This document shows positions 56,423 through 64,000 of a stretch of DNA of 64,000 nt, piece after piece. The stretch spans positions 186,001 to 250,000 of the forward strand of contig NZ_QJHK01000001.1 of assembly GCF_003202435.1 (NCBI RefSeq). Direction: 5' to 3'. Numbering within the stretch: position 1 is the first letter of the stretch; each line of letters begins with the position of its first letter. A program made the position numbers and the translations under genes. Under the pieces are notes generated by a model that saw only the letters and a program-made list of their open reading frames with translations, had not been told where the DNA came from and ran no database searches. The stretch comes from Flavobacterium cheongpyeongense (GTDB taxonomy: Bacteria > Bacteroidota > Bacteroidia > Flavobacteriales > Flavobacteriaceae).

Positions 56423-57781
56423 ATGAAACATAATGGAAATACATATGCAGATCTAAAAAGCGGAACTATTGTTTCGTTTAAGATTTCTATGATTTTTACA
56501 GTAATATTTTCAGCTTTTTTAGGAGATGATTTAAATATTCAAAACGTTCTTATAACTTTTTTCATTAGCTGTCTTTATTCTTTTGGAGTAGGTTTTGGAA
56601 ATGGATTTCTTAACGTTCTTCTTGATAAAAAGTGGGATTGGCTGGACCAGACCAATCTAAGAGTTTACTACGGAATTATCGTTACAATTTTGTATACTGT
56701 TCCGGTCGTTTTAGGAATAAATTATTACATTTTTGTTTACCTTCAAAATCTGCCTATAGACAAATTTTTTAGTGAAAGAATGATCTGGATACATCTTTTT
56801 TATATCATTTTATCTTTAGCAGTTTCTACTTTTATGCAGGCCAGAAGTTTTATGGTAAAATGGAAACAGGCATCAAAATTTGAGATAACGCAGCAAAAAA
56901 TTATCGCAGGAACAGCAAATGCTAAATTCGAAAGCTTAAAAAATCAAATCGACCCGCATTTTCTTTTCAATAGCCTAAATGTATTAAGTTCTTTGATTGA
57001 AGAAAACCCGGACAATGCACAACGATTTACAACTTCGTTATCAAAAATTTACCGTTACGTTTTAGAACAAAAAGATAAGGAACTTGTTTCGGTTGAAGAT
57101 GAATTATCGTTTGCCAAAACGTATATGAATTTGCTGAAAATGCGTTTCGAAAACAGTTTGTTTTACGAGTTGCCGGCGACAGTGATTAATCCGGATGCAA
57201 AAGTGGTTCCGTTATCGTTACAGCTTTTATTGGAAAATACGGTGAAACATAATGTAGTAAGTGAACAAAAGCCATTGCATATTCGAATTTTCATTGATGG
57301 AGATTGTTTAGCTGTGCAAAATGATTTTCAGAAGAAAGAAGTTTTACAGGATAGACAAGGTGTTGGATTACAAAATATCGTAAATCGATATGCAATTATA
57401 ACCAACAGAAAGGTATTAATTGAACAAAATGAACAAACATTCACCGTTAAGATCCCGATTTTAACTAAACAAATAGCAGTTATGGAAACAAATGCAGATT
57501 ATAGTGATGAAAATAAAGCATATTTCAGAGCTAAAAAAAGAGTAGAAGAACTGAAAGGATTTTACGCAAATGTAATTTCGTATTGTTGCGTGGTACCATT
57601 TTTAGTTTTTATAAATTTGAGGTTTTCTCCTGGATTTCAATGGTTTTGGTTTTCGGCTATAGGCTGGGGATTTGGAGTCGTTATGCATGCTTTTAAAGTC
57701 TTTGGCTACAGCTCAGATTGGGAGGAAAGAAAAATTAGGGAAATTCTGGAAAAAGAAAATAAGAAACAAACCTGGAAATAG
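56423..57781 (+). CDS. LytS-type histidine kinase with C-terminal 2TM domain
   Basis: A 452-residue membrane kinase. Four hydrophobic segments occupy about 15-140. A His_kinase domain follows with the phospho-His H179 in NQIDPHFLFNSLNVLSSL, the LytS/YehU pattern. The ATPase region (about 255-350) has LLLENTVKHN and GVGLQNIVNRY. The last 85 residues are a complete 2TM domain (YFRAKKRVEELKGFYANV, W-rich second helix, WEERKIREILEKE). Three separate 2TM genes follow at 1, 2 and 18 bp, then a LytTR regulator, its likely partner. Confidence 0.9.
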   Translation: MKHNGNTYADLKSGTIVSFKISMIFTVIFSAFLGDDLNIQNVLITFFISCLYSFGVGFGNGFLNVLLDKKWDWLDQTNLRVYYGIIVTILYTVPVVLGINYYIFVYLQNLPIDKFFSERMIWIHLFYIILSLAVSTFMQARSFMVKWKQASKFEITQQKIIAGTANAKFESLKNQIDPHFLFNSLNVLSSLIEENPDNAQRFTTSLSKIYRYVLEQKDKELVSVEDELSFAKTYMNLLKMRFENSLFYELPATVINPDAKVVPLSLQLLLENTVKHNVVSEQKPLHIRIFIDGDCLAVQNDFQKKEVLQDRQGVGLQNIVNRYAIITNRKVLIEQNEQTFTVKIPILTKQIAVMETNADYSDENKAYFRAKKRVEELKGFYANVISYCCVVPFLVFINLRFSPGFQWFWFSAIGWGFGVVMHAFKVFGYSSDWEERKIREILEKENKKQTWK

Positions 57782-57782
57782 T

Positions 57783-58085
57783 ATGAAACCAAATAATGCT
57801 GAAGCAGAACGTTATTATCAGGCTCAAAAAAAAGTAAAAGAGATTAGAGCGTTTTATCAACATTTAACAGTGTTTTTGCTCTGTAATCCAATTGTAATTG
57901 CTGTAAACCTCATTACTTCACCGGGTTATTTATATTTTTGGTATTCTTTGTTAGGCTGGGGAGTTGCGATTACTTTACATGGACTGAAAGCCTTTGATCG
58001 TTTCCCTTTTTTTAGTAAAGAATGGGAAAAAAGAAAAATTGATGAACTGTTGCAGAAAGAAAATAACAAACAAAAATGGGAATAA
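57783..58085 (+). CDS. 2TM-domain membrane protein, first stand-alone copy
   Basis: A 100-residue protein, almost entirely one 2TM domain. YYQAQKKVKEIRAFYQHL leads to a first helix (VFLLCNPIVIAVNLI), then a W/Y/G-rich loop and second helix (YLYFWYSLLGWGVAITLHGL), then the charged tail WEKRKIDELLQKE. The start at 57783 lies 1 bp after the kinase stop. The longer in-frame option at 57672 would overlap the kinase. Function unknown; position suggests a part of the kinase pathway. Confidence 0.88.
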   Translation: MKPNNAEAERYYQAQKKVKEIRAFYQHLTVFLLCNPIVIAVNLITSPGYLYFWYSLLGWGVAITLHGLKAFDRFPFFSKEWEKRKIDELLQKENNKQKWE

Positions 58086-58087
58086 TC

Positions 58088-58393
58088 ATGGAAATCAATT
58101 ATAACGAAGAGGATAAATATTATCAGGCCAAAAAGAAGGTCGGGAATATAAAAGATTTTTACAGTAATTTAACTTCTTATATAGGGGTTAATATAGTTTT
58201 GATTTTTGTCAATTTATACACTTCGCCAAATCATTTATGGTTTTACTGGCCGCTAATTTGGTGGGGACTAGGAGTTGTATTTCACGGTTTAAAGGTTTTC
58301 GAAGTATTTCCGGTCTTAGGAAAAGGCTGGCAAGAAAGAAAGATCCGGGAAATTATGGATAAAGAAAAAGAGAAACAAAATAAATGGCAATAA
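58088..58393 (+). CDS. 2TM-domain membrane protein, second stand-alone copy
   Basis: A 101-residue 2TM protein: KYYQAKKKVGNIKDFYSNL, a first helix (IGVNIVLIFVNLY), loop and second helix (WFYWPLIWWGLGVVFHGLKV), and the tail WQERKIREIMDKE. The start at 58088 lies 2 bp after the preceding stop; an in-frame ATG at 58076 overlaps that gene. It is clearly a paralogue of its neighbours and of the kinase C-terminus. Confidence 0.88.
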   Translation: MEINYNEEDKYYQAKKKVGNIKDFYSNLTSYIGVNIVLIFVNLYTSPNHLWFYWPLIWWGLGVVFHGLKVFEVFPVLGKGWQERKIREIMDKEKEKQNKWQ

Positions 58394-58411
58394 CTTTTAA
58401 ATCAGAATAAG

Positions 58412-58780
58412 ATGGGACGCTGTAGAAAACGCTTTTACGAACAGTACGGGCAAGAGTTTGAAAATGATGAAAGTTTTGAAATCGCATACAAACAAGTAAA
58501 AAGGATAAAAGGTTTTTATTCGCACTTAAAAGTATATTTAATTGTTAATGCAGTTATCATTATTTCAAATATAAACCGAGATTTTATTGAAAGCAGATTT
58601 AATGATAGTGGATTGTTCGACTGGCATACGTACTCGACTGCATTATTTTGGGGAATCGGTTTATTGATTCATGCTTTCACCATTTTTGGACCTGATTTGT
58701 TTTTTGGAGCAGACTGGGAACAGAAAAAAATCCAGAAGTATATGGATAAAGAATCTCAGAATGCCAATAAATGGGAGTAA
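58412..58780 (+). CDS. 2TM-domain membrane protein, third stand-alone copy
   Basis: A 122-residue 2TM protein, the most divergent of the set. The lead-in AYKQVKRIKGFYSHLKVYLI carries straight into the first helix. The loop is longer and ends YSTALFWGIGLLIHAFTIFG. The tail DWEQKKIQKYMDKE is conserved. The N-terminus MGRCRKRFYEQYG is basic. It starts 18 bp after the second copy and ends 45 bp before the LytTR regulator. Confidence 0.87.
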   Translation: MGRCRKRFYEQYGQEFENDESFEIAYKQVKRIKGFYSHLKVYLIVNAVIIISNINRDFIESRFNDSGLFDWHTYSTALFWGIGLLIHAFTIFGPDLFFGADWEQKKIQKYMDKESQNANKWE

Positions 58781-58825
58781 TTTTACCCTAACCAAACCAG
58801 GATTTTAATTTTTCAAATTTAATAA

Positions 58826-59593
58826 ATGACCACCTTAATTATAGAAGACGAAAAACCGGCTGCAAGATTATTACAACGAAAATTAGAAAAACTAGATATT
58901 GATGTGCAAACAATGTTGCATTCTGTAGAAGAATCAATAGACTGGTTTGCAAACAACGAACATCCTGATTTGATCTTTCTAGACATTCAGCTTTCCGATG
59001 GTTTATCGTTTGAAATTTTTGAAAAAATAGATATCAAAAGCGCTATCATTTTTACAACAGCTTATGATGAATATGCATTAAAAGCCTTTAAATTAAATAG
59101 TATTGATTATCTTTTAAAACCAATTGATGAAGATGATCTGGAAGTGGCGGTTGAAAAATATAAAACCAGAATTCCGAAACAAGATCCAGGAAATAAGAAT
59201 CTTCAGCTTGATTTTGAGCAAATTAGAAAAATGCTGACTAATCCTTTTGAGAGAACTTATAAAAATAGATTTACAGTCAAAATAGGACAGCATTTAAAAG
59301 TCATTACGACAGAAGAAATTGAATGTATCTTTAGTGAGAATAAAGGAACTTACATTCACACTTTCGACAACAGAAACTATTTAATCGATTCTACTTTAGA
59401 GATTCTTGAACAGGAAGTAGACATGAAGAATTTTTTTCGTGTAAGCAGGAAATTTATTGTACCGTTAAAAGCAATTAAAGAAATTCAGGTTTATACCAAT
59501 TCACGGCTCAAAGTAATTTTGCCAAGTTATAAAGATGATGAGGTAATCGTAAGCCGTGAAAGAGTTCAGGATTTTAAGAACTGGTTAGGGTAA
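58826..59593 (+). CDS. LytTR-family response regulator
   Basis: A 255-residue transcription regulator. The receiver domain (about 1-120) has IIEDE, the phospho-acceptor D53 in LIFLDIQLSDG, FTTAYDEYALKAF and the conserved Lys in LLKPID. A linker leads to a LytTR DNA-binding domain (about 150-253: RFTVKIGQHLKVITTEEIE, FFRVSRKFIVPLKAI, VSRERVQDFKNWL). It is the last gene of the kinase/2TM operon and the natural partner of the LytS-type kinase. LytTR factors bind pairs of short direct repeats; none is proposed here. Confidence 0.95.
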   Translation: MTTLIIEDEKPAARLLQRKLEKLDIDVQTMLHSVEESIDWFANNEHPDLIFLDIQLSDGLSFEIFEKIDIKSAIIFTTAYDEYALKAFKLNSIDYLLKPIDEDDLEVAVEKYKTRIPKQDPGNKNLQLDFEQIRKMLTNPFERTYKNRFTVKIGQHLKVITTEEIECIFSENKGTYIHTFDNRNYLIDSTLEILEQEVDMKNFFRVSRKFIVPLKAIKEIQVYTNSRLKVILPSYKDDEVIVSRERVQDFKNWLG

Positions 59594-59627
59594 AACTTTA
59601 CGAAATATTCTACTAAAAAAGATAAAT

Positions 59628-59656
59628 AAAAAAGAGCCGTAAATTGGCTCTTTTTG
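59628..59656. terminator. Bidirectional terminator after the LytTR gene
   Basis: AAAAAGAGCC / GGCTCTTTTT, a 10-bp perfect stem with a 7-nt loop, A-rich and T-rich flanks, between convergent genes. Confidence 0.88.
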
Positions 59657-59675
59657 TGTTTGGTATAAAATCATC

Positions 59676-60701
59676 TTATTTACTTACTCGATGCAAAGTA
59701 TAAGTCATAGCACTTAAAAGGAAAAAGGCCATAATCTGGTGAATCAATCCTAAAGCCAAAGGAACACTATACAATAAGGTAAAAACCCCAAGCAGAAACT
59801 GAATAAATACAAAAACTACCAGAGTATTAATTCCGTTTAATTGGGTTCTGGTAAGTGAATATTTTTTGCTTTTGAAAAAAAGAAAAAGAATAATAGCAAC
59901 GACTACATAAGCAAAAGTCCTGTGTACAAACTGAACCCCGCTTTTCCCTTCAATTAAATTTTTTACTAATGACGATTGCTCAATAAAAACAGATTCATGA
60001 ATAAATTCTCCGTCACTCATTAAAGGCCAGTGATTATGAATTAATCCCGCGTTTAATCCTGCTACAAAACCTCCGTAAATAATCTGGATTAATAAAGCTG
60101 CTAAAGCATATCGTGCAATTTTACGAAGTGGCAGAATTTTATTAATATTTCTTTCAGGATAGATTAAATCCAGTGCAACCCAAAGCGTATAAGCAAAAGT
60201 GATAAAAGCAAAAGTTAAGTGTAATGAAAGCCTGAAGTGGCTTACATCCGGGTTATCAATTAATCCGCTGCGAACCATAAACCATCCAAGAAAACCCTGA
60301 AAACCTCCCATTGCCAAAAGAACAATGCATTTTTTAATAGTTTCAGTATCTAATTTCTTTTTGATTAAAAAATAAACAAACGGGACAAAGAAAACCAATC
60401 CGATAATGCGACCGATAAAACGGTGAAACCATTCCCAGAAGTAAATAAATTTATAATCTGCTAATTGAAAATCGTTGTGGATATTGATTTTTTGATACTC
60501 CGGAAATTTTTTATACTCATCAAAAGCGGCCTGCCATTTCGCTTCTGTTAAAGGCGGAAAAGTATCTGTTACCAAATGCCAGTCGGTCATGGATAAACCT
60601 GAATTGGTCAAACGGGTAATACCTCCCACAACAACCATTAAAAATAATAAAACACAGCCCGATAGTAACCAGATGATTACTGATTTATTCTCTTTTTTCA
60701 T
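59676..60701 (-). CDS. Heme A synthase (COX15/CtaA family)
   Basis: A 341-residue integral membrane enzyme that oxidises the methyl group of heme O to give heme A for cytochrome oxidase. About eight hydrophobic helices are visible. Family motifs: VVVGGITRLTNSGLSMTDW near the N-terminus, then WEWFHRFIGRIIG with a heme-ligand His, FRLSLHLTFAF, VHRTFAYVVV and LIHQIMAFFLLS supplying the other three His. Its GG(I)TRLTxSGLSM start is specific to COX15 rather than other membrane oxidoreductases. It overlaps the small membrane-protein gene upstream by 4 bp. Confidence 0.94.
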   Translation of the reverse strand: MKKENKSVIIWLLSGCVLLFLMVVVGGITRLTNSGLSMTDWHLVTDTFPPLTEAKWQAAFDEYKKFPEYQKINIHNDFQLADYKFIYFWEWFHRFIGRIIGLVFFVPFVYFLIKKKLDTETIKKCIVLLAMGGFQGFLGWFMVRSGLIDNPDVSHFRLSLHLTFAFITFAYTLWVALDLIYPERNINKILPLRKIARYALAALLIQIIYGGFVAGLNAGLIHNHWPLMSDGEFIHESVFIEQSSLVKNLIEGKSGVQFVHRTFAYVVVAIILFLFFKSKKYSLTRTQLNGINTLVVFVFIQFLLGVFTLLYSVPLALGLIHQIMAFFLLSAMTYTLHRVSK

Positions 60702-61066
60702 TCTGTTCCAATTAATTCGATTTCGTTTTCTTTTTTTGTAGTTGATATTCTTTTTAAATAGAATTTCGAGAAATAAATATTTAATAAAATGCTTGGAGGG
60801 AAAATTATAATTCCAAAAATAATTCTGTAATTGTAATTACTCATATCGAATTTTAAATTTGACATTTCAATTAGAGCAGGACTTGTTAAGATAGCAGCAA
60901 TAATAAAAACAACAAAACATGGAAAAATAACAGAACTCAAAAAGAAAAATATTTTGTATTTTGAACGTTTTTCTTCAATTCTTTTTAATCCTTTTAAAAA
61001 GATAAAATTTGAATAAATAATTATCAATAAAAATATAGATATAAAAATTCCACCTAAAAAATCCAT
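60698..61066 (-). CDS. Small membrane protein of unknown function
   Basis: A 122-residue protein with three hydrophobic segments: FISIFLLIIIYSNFIF (about 7-23), FFFLSSVIFPCFVVFIIAAI (about 40-60) and IIFGIIIFPPSILLNIYF (about 82-100), with a charged C-terminus. No family recognised. It overlaps the CCA-adding enzyme gene by 1 bp and the heme A synthase gene by 4 bp. The two enzymes are unrelated, so its job cannot be read from context. Confidence 0.7.
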   Translation of the reverse strand: MDFLGGIFISIFLLIIIYSNFIFLKGLKRIEEKRSKYKIFFFLSSVIFPCFVVFIIAAILTSPALIEMSNLKFDMSNYNYRIIFGIIIFPPSILLNIYFSKFYLKRISTTKKENEIELIGTE

Positions 61067-62529
61067 TATTTTTTAAGTTTTAAATTTAACTTCTCCGCTC
61101 TTTTAATCACAAAATCATAAGCCGCCTGATATTCATTCGGAATATCTCCTTCTAAAATAGCTTCTTTTACCGCTTCTTTCAAAATTCCGATTTCGCGTGA
61201 AGGTTTCAAATCAAACATTTCCATAATTTCTTCTCCGGAAATTGGAGGCTGAAAATTACGAACCTGATCGCGTTCTTCGACTTCAACAATTTTTTGGCGG
61301 ACTACCTCAAAATTTTTATGATATTTCTTGAATTTTGCCGGATTCTTGGTGGTAATATCTGCTTCGCATAAAGTCATCAGACTTTCTACATCTTCACCTG
61401 CATCAAAAACCAGACGGCGAACAGCACTGTCGGTTACAAGATCCTGCGCCAGAACAATCGGGCGGGAGCTCATAATCACCATTTTTTGTACAAACTTCAT
61501 TTTATGGTTCAGTGGCATGTGCAGGCGTTCAAATATTTTCTTAGCCATTTTTCCGCCCAGAAATTCATGTCCGTGAAATGTCCAGCCTTGTTTTTTATTG
61601 AAACGTTTTGTTGGTGCTTTACCAATATCGTGCAGCAAGGCAGACCAGCGTAGCCAGACATCATTGGTATTGGGGCAAATGTTATCAACTACTTCCAGCG
61701 TATGATAAAAATTGTTTTTATGGGTATGACCTTCAATTTCTTCCACCTGATTCAAAGCTGTCAATTCAGGCAAAATTAAATCTAAAAGACCGGTTTTGTA
61801 TAAAAGCAAAAATCCTGTTGAAGGCTTGTCTGTTGAAAGAATTTTATTCAGTTCATCTACAATTCTTTCACCTGAGATAATTTTGATTCGATCTGCATTT
61901 TTGGTGATGGCATTTAATGAATTTTCTTCGATTTCGAAATTTAATTGCGTTGCAAAACGAATCGCACGAAGCATTCGCAAAGGATCATCAGAGTACGTAA
62001 TATCCGGATCTAAAGGTGTTTTGATGGTTTTGTTTTCTAAATCTTCCAAACCATTGAAAGGATCGAGAAGTTCACCGAAGTTATTTTCGTTTAGCGAAAG
62101 TGCAAAAGCGTTTATTGTAAAATCACGACGGTTTTGATCATCCTGCAAAGTTCCGTTCTCCACAACCGGATTTCGGCTGTCACGATTATAGGATTCTTTT
62201 CGTGCTCCTACAAATTCAATATCCGTATCTTCAAAACGAAGCATCGCTGTTCCGTAGGATTTAAAAACCTGAACTTTGGGTTTATTCGGAAGTAATTCTG
62301 AAACCTTTAAAGCTAATTCGATACCGCTTCCAACCGCAACAACGTCAATATCTTTTTTGGAGCCTCTTTTTAAAAGCAAATCACGAACAAATCCGCCGAT
62401 AACATACGAATCGAGATTCAATTCCTGAGAGGCTTTAGAAATGATACCAAAGATTTTGTTTTGTAAAGCTGCTTTATAATTTGTTTGTATGGCCACGAAT
62501 TCACTAATTTTTGAGTAAAGGCATTTCAA
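61066..62529 (-). CDS. cca: CCA-adding tRNA nucleotidyltransferase with HD domain
   Basis: This class II nucleotidyltransferase adds or repairs the 3' CCA end of tRNAs, needed here because the tRNA-Glu genes do not encode CCA. The head domain has SYVIGGFVRDLLLKR and KDIDVVAVGSG with the catalytic Asp pair. RRDFTINAFAL and the RMLRAIRFATQLNFEIE motif follow. A downstream HD domain has SALLHDIGKAPT and HGHEFLG. The start is uncertain: TTG at 62529 or GTG at 62496, with no ATG in frame. The GTG would begin VAIQTNYKAALQ. The gene ends at 61066. Confidence 0.93.
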   Translation of the reverse strand: MKCLYSKISEFVAIQTNYKAALQNKIFGIISKASQELNLDSYVIGGFVRDLLLKRGSKKDIDVVAVGSGIELALKVSELLPNKPKVQVFKSYGTAMLRFEDTDIEFVGARKESYNRDSRNPVVENGTLQDDQNRRDFTINAFALSLNENNFGELLDPFNGLEDLENKTIKTPLDPDITYSDDPLRMLRAIRFATQLNFEIEENSLNAITKNADRIKIISGERIVDELNKILSTDKPSTGFLLLYKTGLLDLILPELTALNQVEEIEGHTHKNNFYHTLEVVDNICPNTNDVWLRWSALLHDIGKAPTKRFNKKQGWTFHGHEFLGGKMAKKIFERLHMPLNHKMKFVQKMVIMSSRPIVLAQDLVTDSAVRRLVFDAGEDVESLMTLCEADITTKNPAKFKKYHKNFEVVRQKIVEVEERDQVRNFQPPISGEEIMEMFDLKPSREIGILKEAVKEAILEGDIPNEYQAAYDFVIKRAEKLNLKLKK

Positions 62530-62553
62530 ATTTCAGACGAAATAAAATGCATG

Positions 62554-62561
62554 CAAATTTA
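62554..62561 (-). promoter_or_regulatory. -7 box of the cca operon
   Basis: TAAATTTG on the minus strand matches TAnnTTTG, 25 bp before the TTG at 62529 or 58 bp before the GTG at 62496. Confidence 0.45.
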
Positions 62562-62785
62562 CAACATAGAAAATGCCTTTTATAATCTATTGTAGACTTT
62601 TTTGAATAAATTCACAATTCTTCAATTGAATTTTATCAAAATAAAAAATACTACTTCTGAATTACATGAATTAATACAGATCATACCCCAAAGATTTAAA
62701 AAATAATTTGTGAATTTGTGGCAAAAAAACTATACCGCAATAAAACAAATCAATTACGATAATCTGTTTTTAGAAATTCAATTTG

Positions 62786-62793
62786 TATTTTTG
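62786..62793 (+). promoter_or_regulatory. -7 box of yaaA
   Basis: TATTTTTG lies 21 bp before the yaaA ATG, with an imperfect CTG at 62764-62766 at the right -33 distance (19 bp). Confidence 0.5.
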
Positions 62794-62813
62794 AATCATA
62801 GAAAAACGTACAA

Positions 62814-63572
62814 ATGAAAATTGTTATCTCTCCTGCTAAGTCTTTGAATTTCGAAAAAGAATTACCAACATCTCAACATACTGAACCGTCATTTTTAAAA
62901 GAAGCACGTCAGGTACATAAAGTTTTAAAACCCAAAAAGCCAGCTGATTTGGCAGAATTAATGGCTATTTCAGAAAAACTGGCCGACTTAAACTGGCAGA
63001 GAAATCAAGATTGGAAAACGCCTTTCACGCCTGAAAATGCACGCCCGGCAGTTTATACTTTTGATGGAGATGTTTATACCGGTCTGGATGCCTATACAAT
63101 TCCGTTAGATAAATTAGATGCTTTACAACACAAATTAAGGATTTTATCCGGACTTTACGGCGTTCTAAAACCACTGGATTTAATGCAGGCCTATCGTTTA
63201 GAAATGGGTACAAAATTGCCTGTGGGTGAATATAAAAACCTGCATGAATTCTGGAAGCCAACGGTTACAAAAGCTTTAAATAAAGAATTAGAAAAAGGAG
63301 AATTATTCGTGAATTTAGCCAGTAATGAATATTTCTCAGCTGTTGATGTTAAAGCTTTAAAAGTTCCCGTAATCACACCGGACTTTAAAGATTATAAAGA
63401 TGGAAAACTTAAAATGATCAGTTTTTTTGCCAAAAAAGCGAGAGGAATGATGGTTCGTTATATTATTGATACCAATGCAGAAACTATTGATGATCTAAAA
63501 GGTTTTAATTATGAGGGCTATCAGTTTGATGCCAATCTTTCAAAAGGAAATCATTTGGTTTTTACAAGATGA
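62814..63572 (+). CDS. yaaA: Peroxide stress protein YaaA (UPF0246)
   Basis: A 252-residue soluble DNA-binding protein that in E. coli limits free iron under peroxide stress and so protects DNA. The start MKIVISPAKSLNFEKEL is the family's conserved beginning. Other landmarks are RPAVYTFDGDVYTGL, ILSGLYGVLKPLDLMQAYRLE, VNLASNEYF and 'KKARGMMVRYIIDT'. Length and order match family members. It is monocistronic, with a TATTTTTG box upstream and a terminator downstream. Confidence 0.94.
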   Translation: MKIVISPAKSLNFEKELPTSQHTEPSFLKEARQVHKVLKPKKPADLAELMAISEKLADLNWQRNQDWKTPFTPENARPAVYTFDGDVYTGLDAYTIPLDKLDALQHKLRILSGLYGVLKPLDLMQAYRLEMGTKLPVGEYKNLHEFWKPTVTKALNKELEKGELFVNLASNEYFSAVDVKALKVPVITPDFKDYKDGKLKMISFFAKKARGMMVRYIIDTNAETIDDLKGFNYEGYQFDANLSKGNHLVFTR

Positions 63573-63674
63573 TTTTAAAGCAGCTAAGACTCTAAGATGT
63601 TATTTTTAAGCTTTAACGTTTAAGTTTTTTTTTCAAAATATTTTACTTCTTACAAAGCACATTTTACAAAAAAC

Positions 63675-63713
63675 TAAAAAATCCGTGTCACAGGAAACTG
63701 ATACGGATTTTTT
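63675..63713. terminator. Bidirectional terminator after yaaA
   Basis: AAAAATCCGTGTCA / TGATACGGATTTTT form a long stem with one G-T-type mismatch and an 8-nt loop, between convergent genes. Confidence 0.85.
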
Positions 63714-63733
63714 GTATTATAAATTACTAAATA

Positions 63734-64000
63734 TTAATGCATCGCATCTGCGGGATTAATCTTGTTCTTACCTCTTTTGATAAAAAAGATAATTGGAATA
63801 CAACATAAAAACAGTAGTCCTAAGTACATGAAAATATCCATGTAAGCCATTACAGTACTTTGTTTAAGTACGGAAAGGTCTATAGCCTGATATGCTTTTT
63901 TCAAAGCGACATCGGCACTATATCCTTTTGCCATAAAAGCGTGCTGCATTCCTGCAATACGCTGCTGAACATCAAATTTTGCAGGATCTAAATTGTTGAT
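63734..64000 (-). CDS. DHA2-family MFS exporter (EmrB/QacA-like), C-terminal end
   Basis: Only the last 88 codons are inside the window; the frame is open at the right edge, so the ATG at 63949 is internal. The visible part is a periplasmic loop (NNLDPAKFDVQQRIAGMQ, then YSADVALKKAYQAID), a final membrane helix (AYMDIFMYLGLLFLCCIPII) and a short basic tail (RGKNKINPADAMH). That matches helix 14 of DHA2-type drug exporters, where the loop before the last helix has a quinone/YQAI-like phrase followed by VLKQSTVMAYMD. Any MFP (EmrA-like) partner would lie outside. Confidence 0.8.
   Translation of the reverse strand: MNNLDPAKFDVQQRIAGMQHAFMAKGYSADVALKKAYQAIDLSVLKQSTVMAYMDIFMYLGLLFLCCIPIIFFIKRGKNKINPADAMH

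Noticed and set aside
1..64000. CRISPR array, rRNA operon, prophage or plasmid replication genes
   Set aside because: No regularly spaced repeats, rRNA segments, phage structural genes, integrase or replication initiator were seen.

Overview
The window looks like a chromosomal segment of a Flavobacterium-like member of the Bacteroidota. The signs are AT-rich DNA, TAnnTTTG promoter boxes with little Shine-Dalgarno signal, SusC/SusD proteins, many lipoproteins, both kinds of type IX secretion (T9SS) C-terminal sorting domain, an OmpP1/FadL porin, a short archaeal/eukaryotic-type prolyl-tRNA synthetase, and 2TM-domain and LytTR signalling proteins. The genus is inferred from gene content; no marker gene is available to prove it.

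Layout. (1) 1-7840: end of a polysaccharide utilization locus. It has a SusC receptor (cut by the window edge), SusD, two surface lipoproteins with IPT/TIG modules (one also with a fasciclin domain), a GH27 alpha-galactosidase and a GH5 endo-glycanase. The pairing suggests a galactose-decorated beta-mannan or beta-glucan, such as galactomannan. (2) 8345-9376: a lone beta-barrel porin. (3) 9629-17437: an RHS polymorphic-toxin-like locus. A small T9SS-tagged protein precedes a 2016-residue SpvB/FG-GAP/RHS protein whose tip carries an HExxH motif. A small lipoprotein (candidate immunity protein) follows, then about 0.8 kb of broken toxin-tip remnants. (4) 17438-26754: envelope and housekeeping genes (amidase, rimO, FadL porin, proS, two tRNA-Glu, rpsT), interrupted by an IS4-family element with exact ends, a 9-bp target duplication and a frameshifted transposase. 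(5) 26920-38086: a GAF protein, an HD plus Pycsar-effector-like membrane protein, a very large phosphatase/kinase-like/beta-barrel lipoprotein, a beta-propeller lipoprotein, a conserved unknown with kinase-like motifs, and an ABC exporter. (6) 38208-53262: a large T9SS type B adhesin-like protein, typA, a PAS kinase with its response regulator, a nucleoid-associated protein, a frameshifted four-helix-bundle gene, an HPP/ClC membrane pair, and a four-gene small-enzyme operon. (7) 53401-59593: a TonB-dependent receptor, a TPR-like secreted protein, then a signalling operon of a LytS-type kinase, three small 2TM proteins and a LytTR regulator. (8) 59676-64000: heme A synthase, a small membrane protein, CCA-adding enzyme, yaaA, and the end of a DHA2-type MFS exporter.

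The most unusual points are the three-part surface protein at 30511-34245, the orphan HD-Pycsar-TM protein at 29305-30483, the RHS tip with its remnant cassettes, and the operon in which the 2TM module occurs four times. No CRISPR array, rRNA gene, prophage or integrated plasmid was seen.
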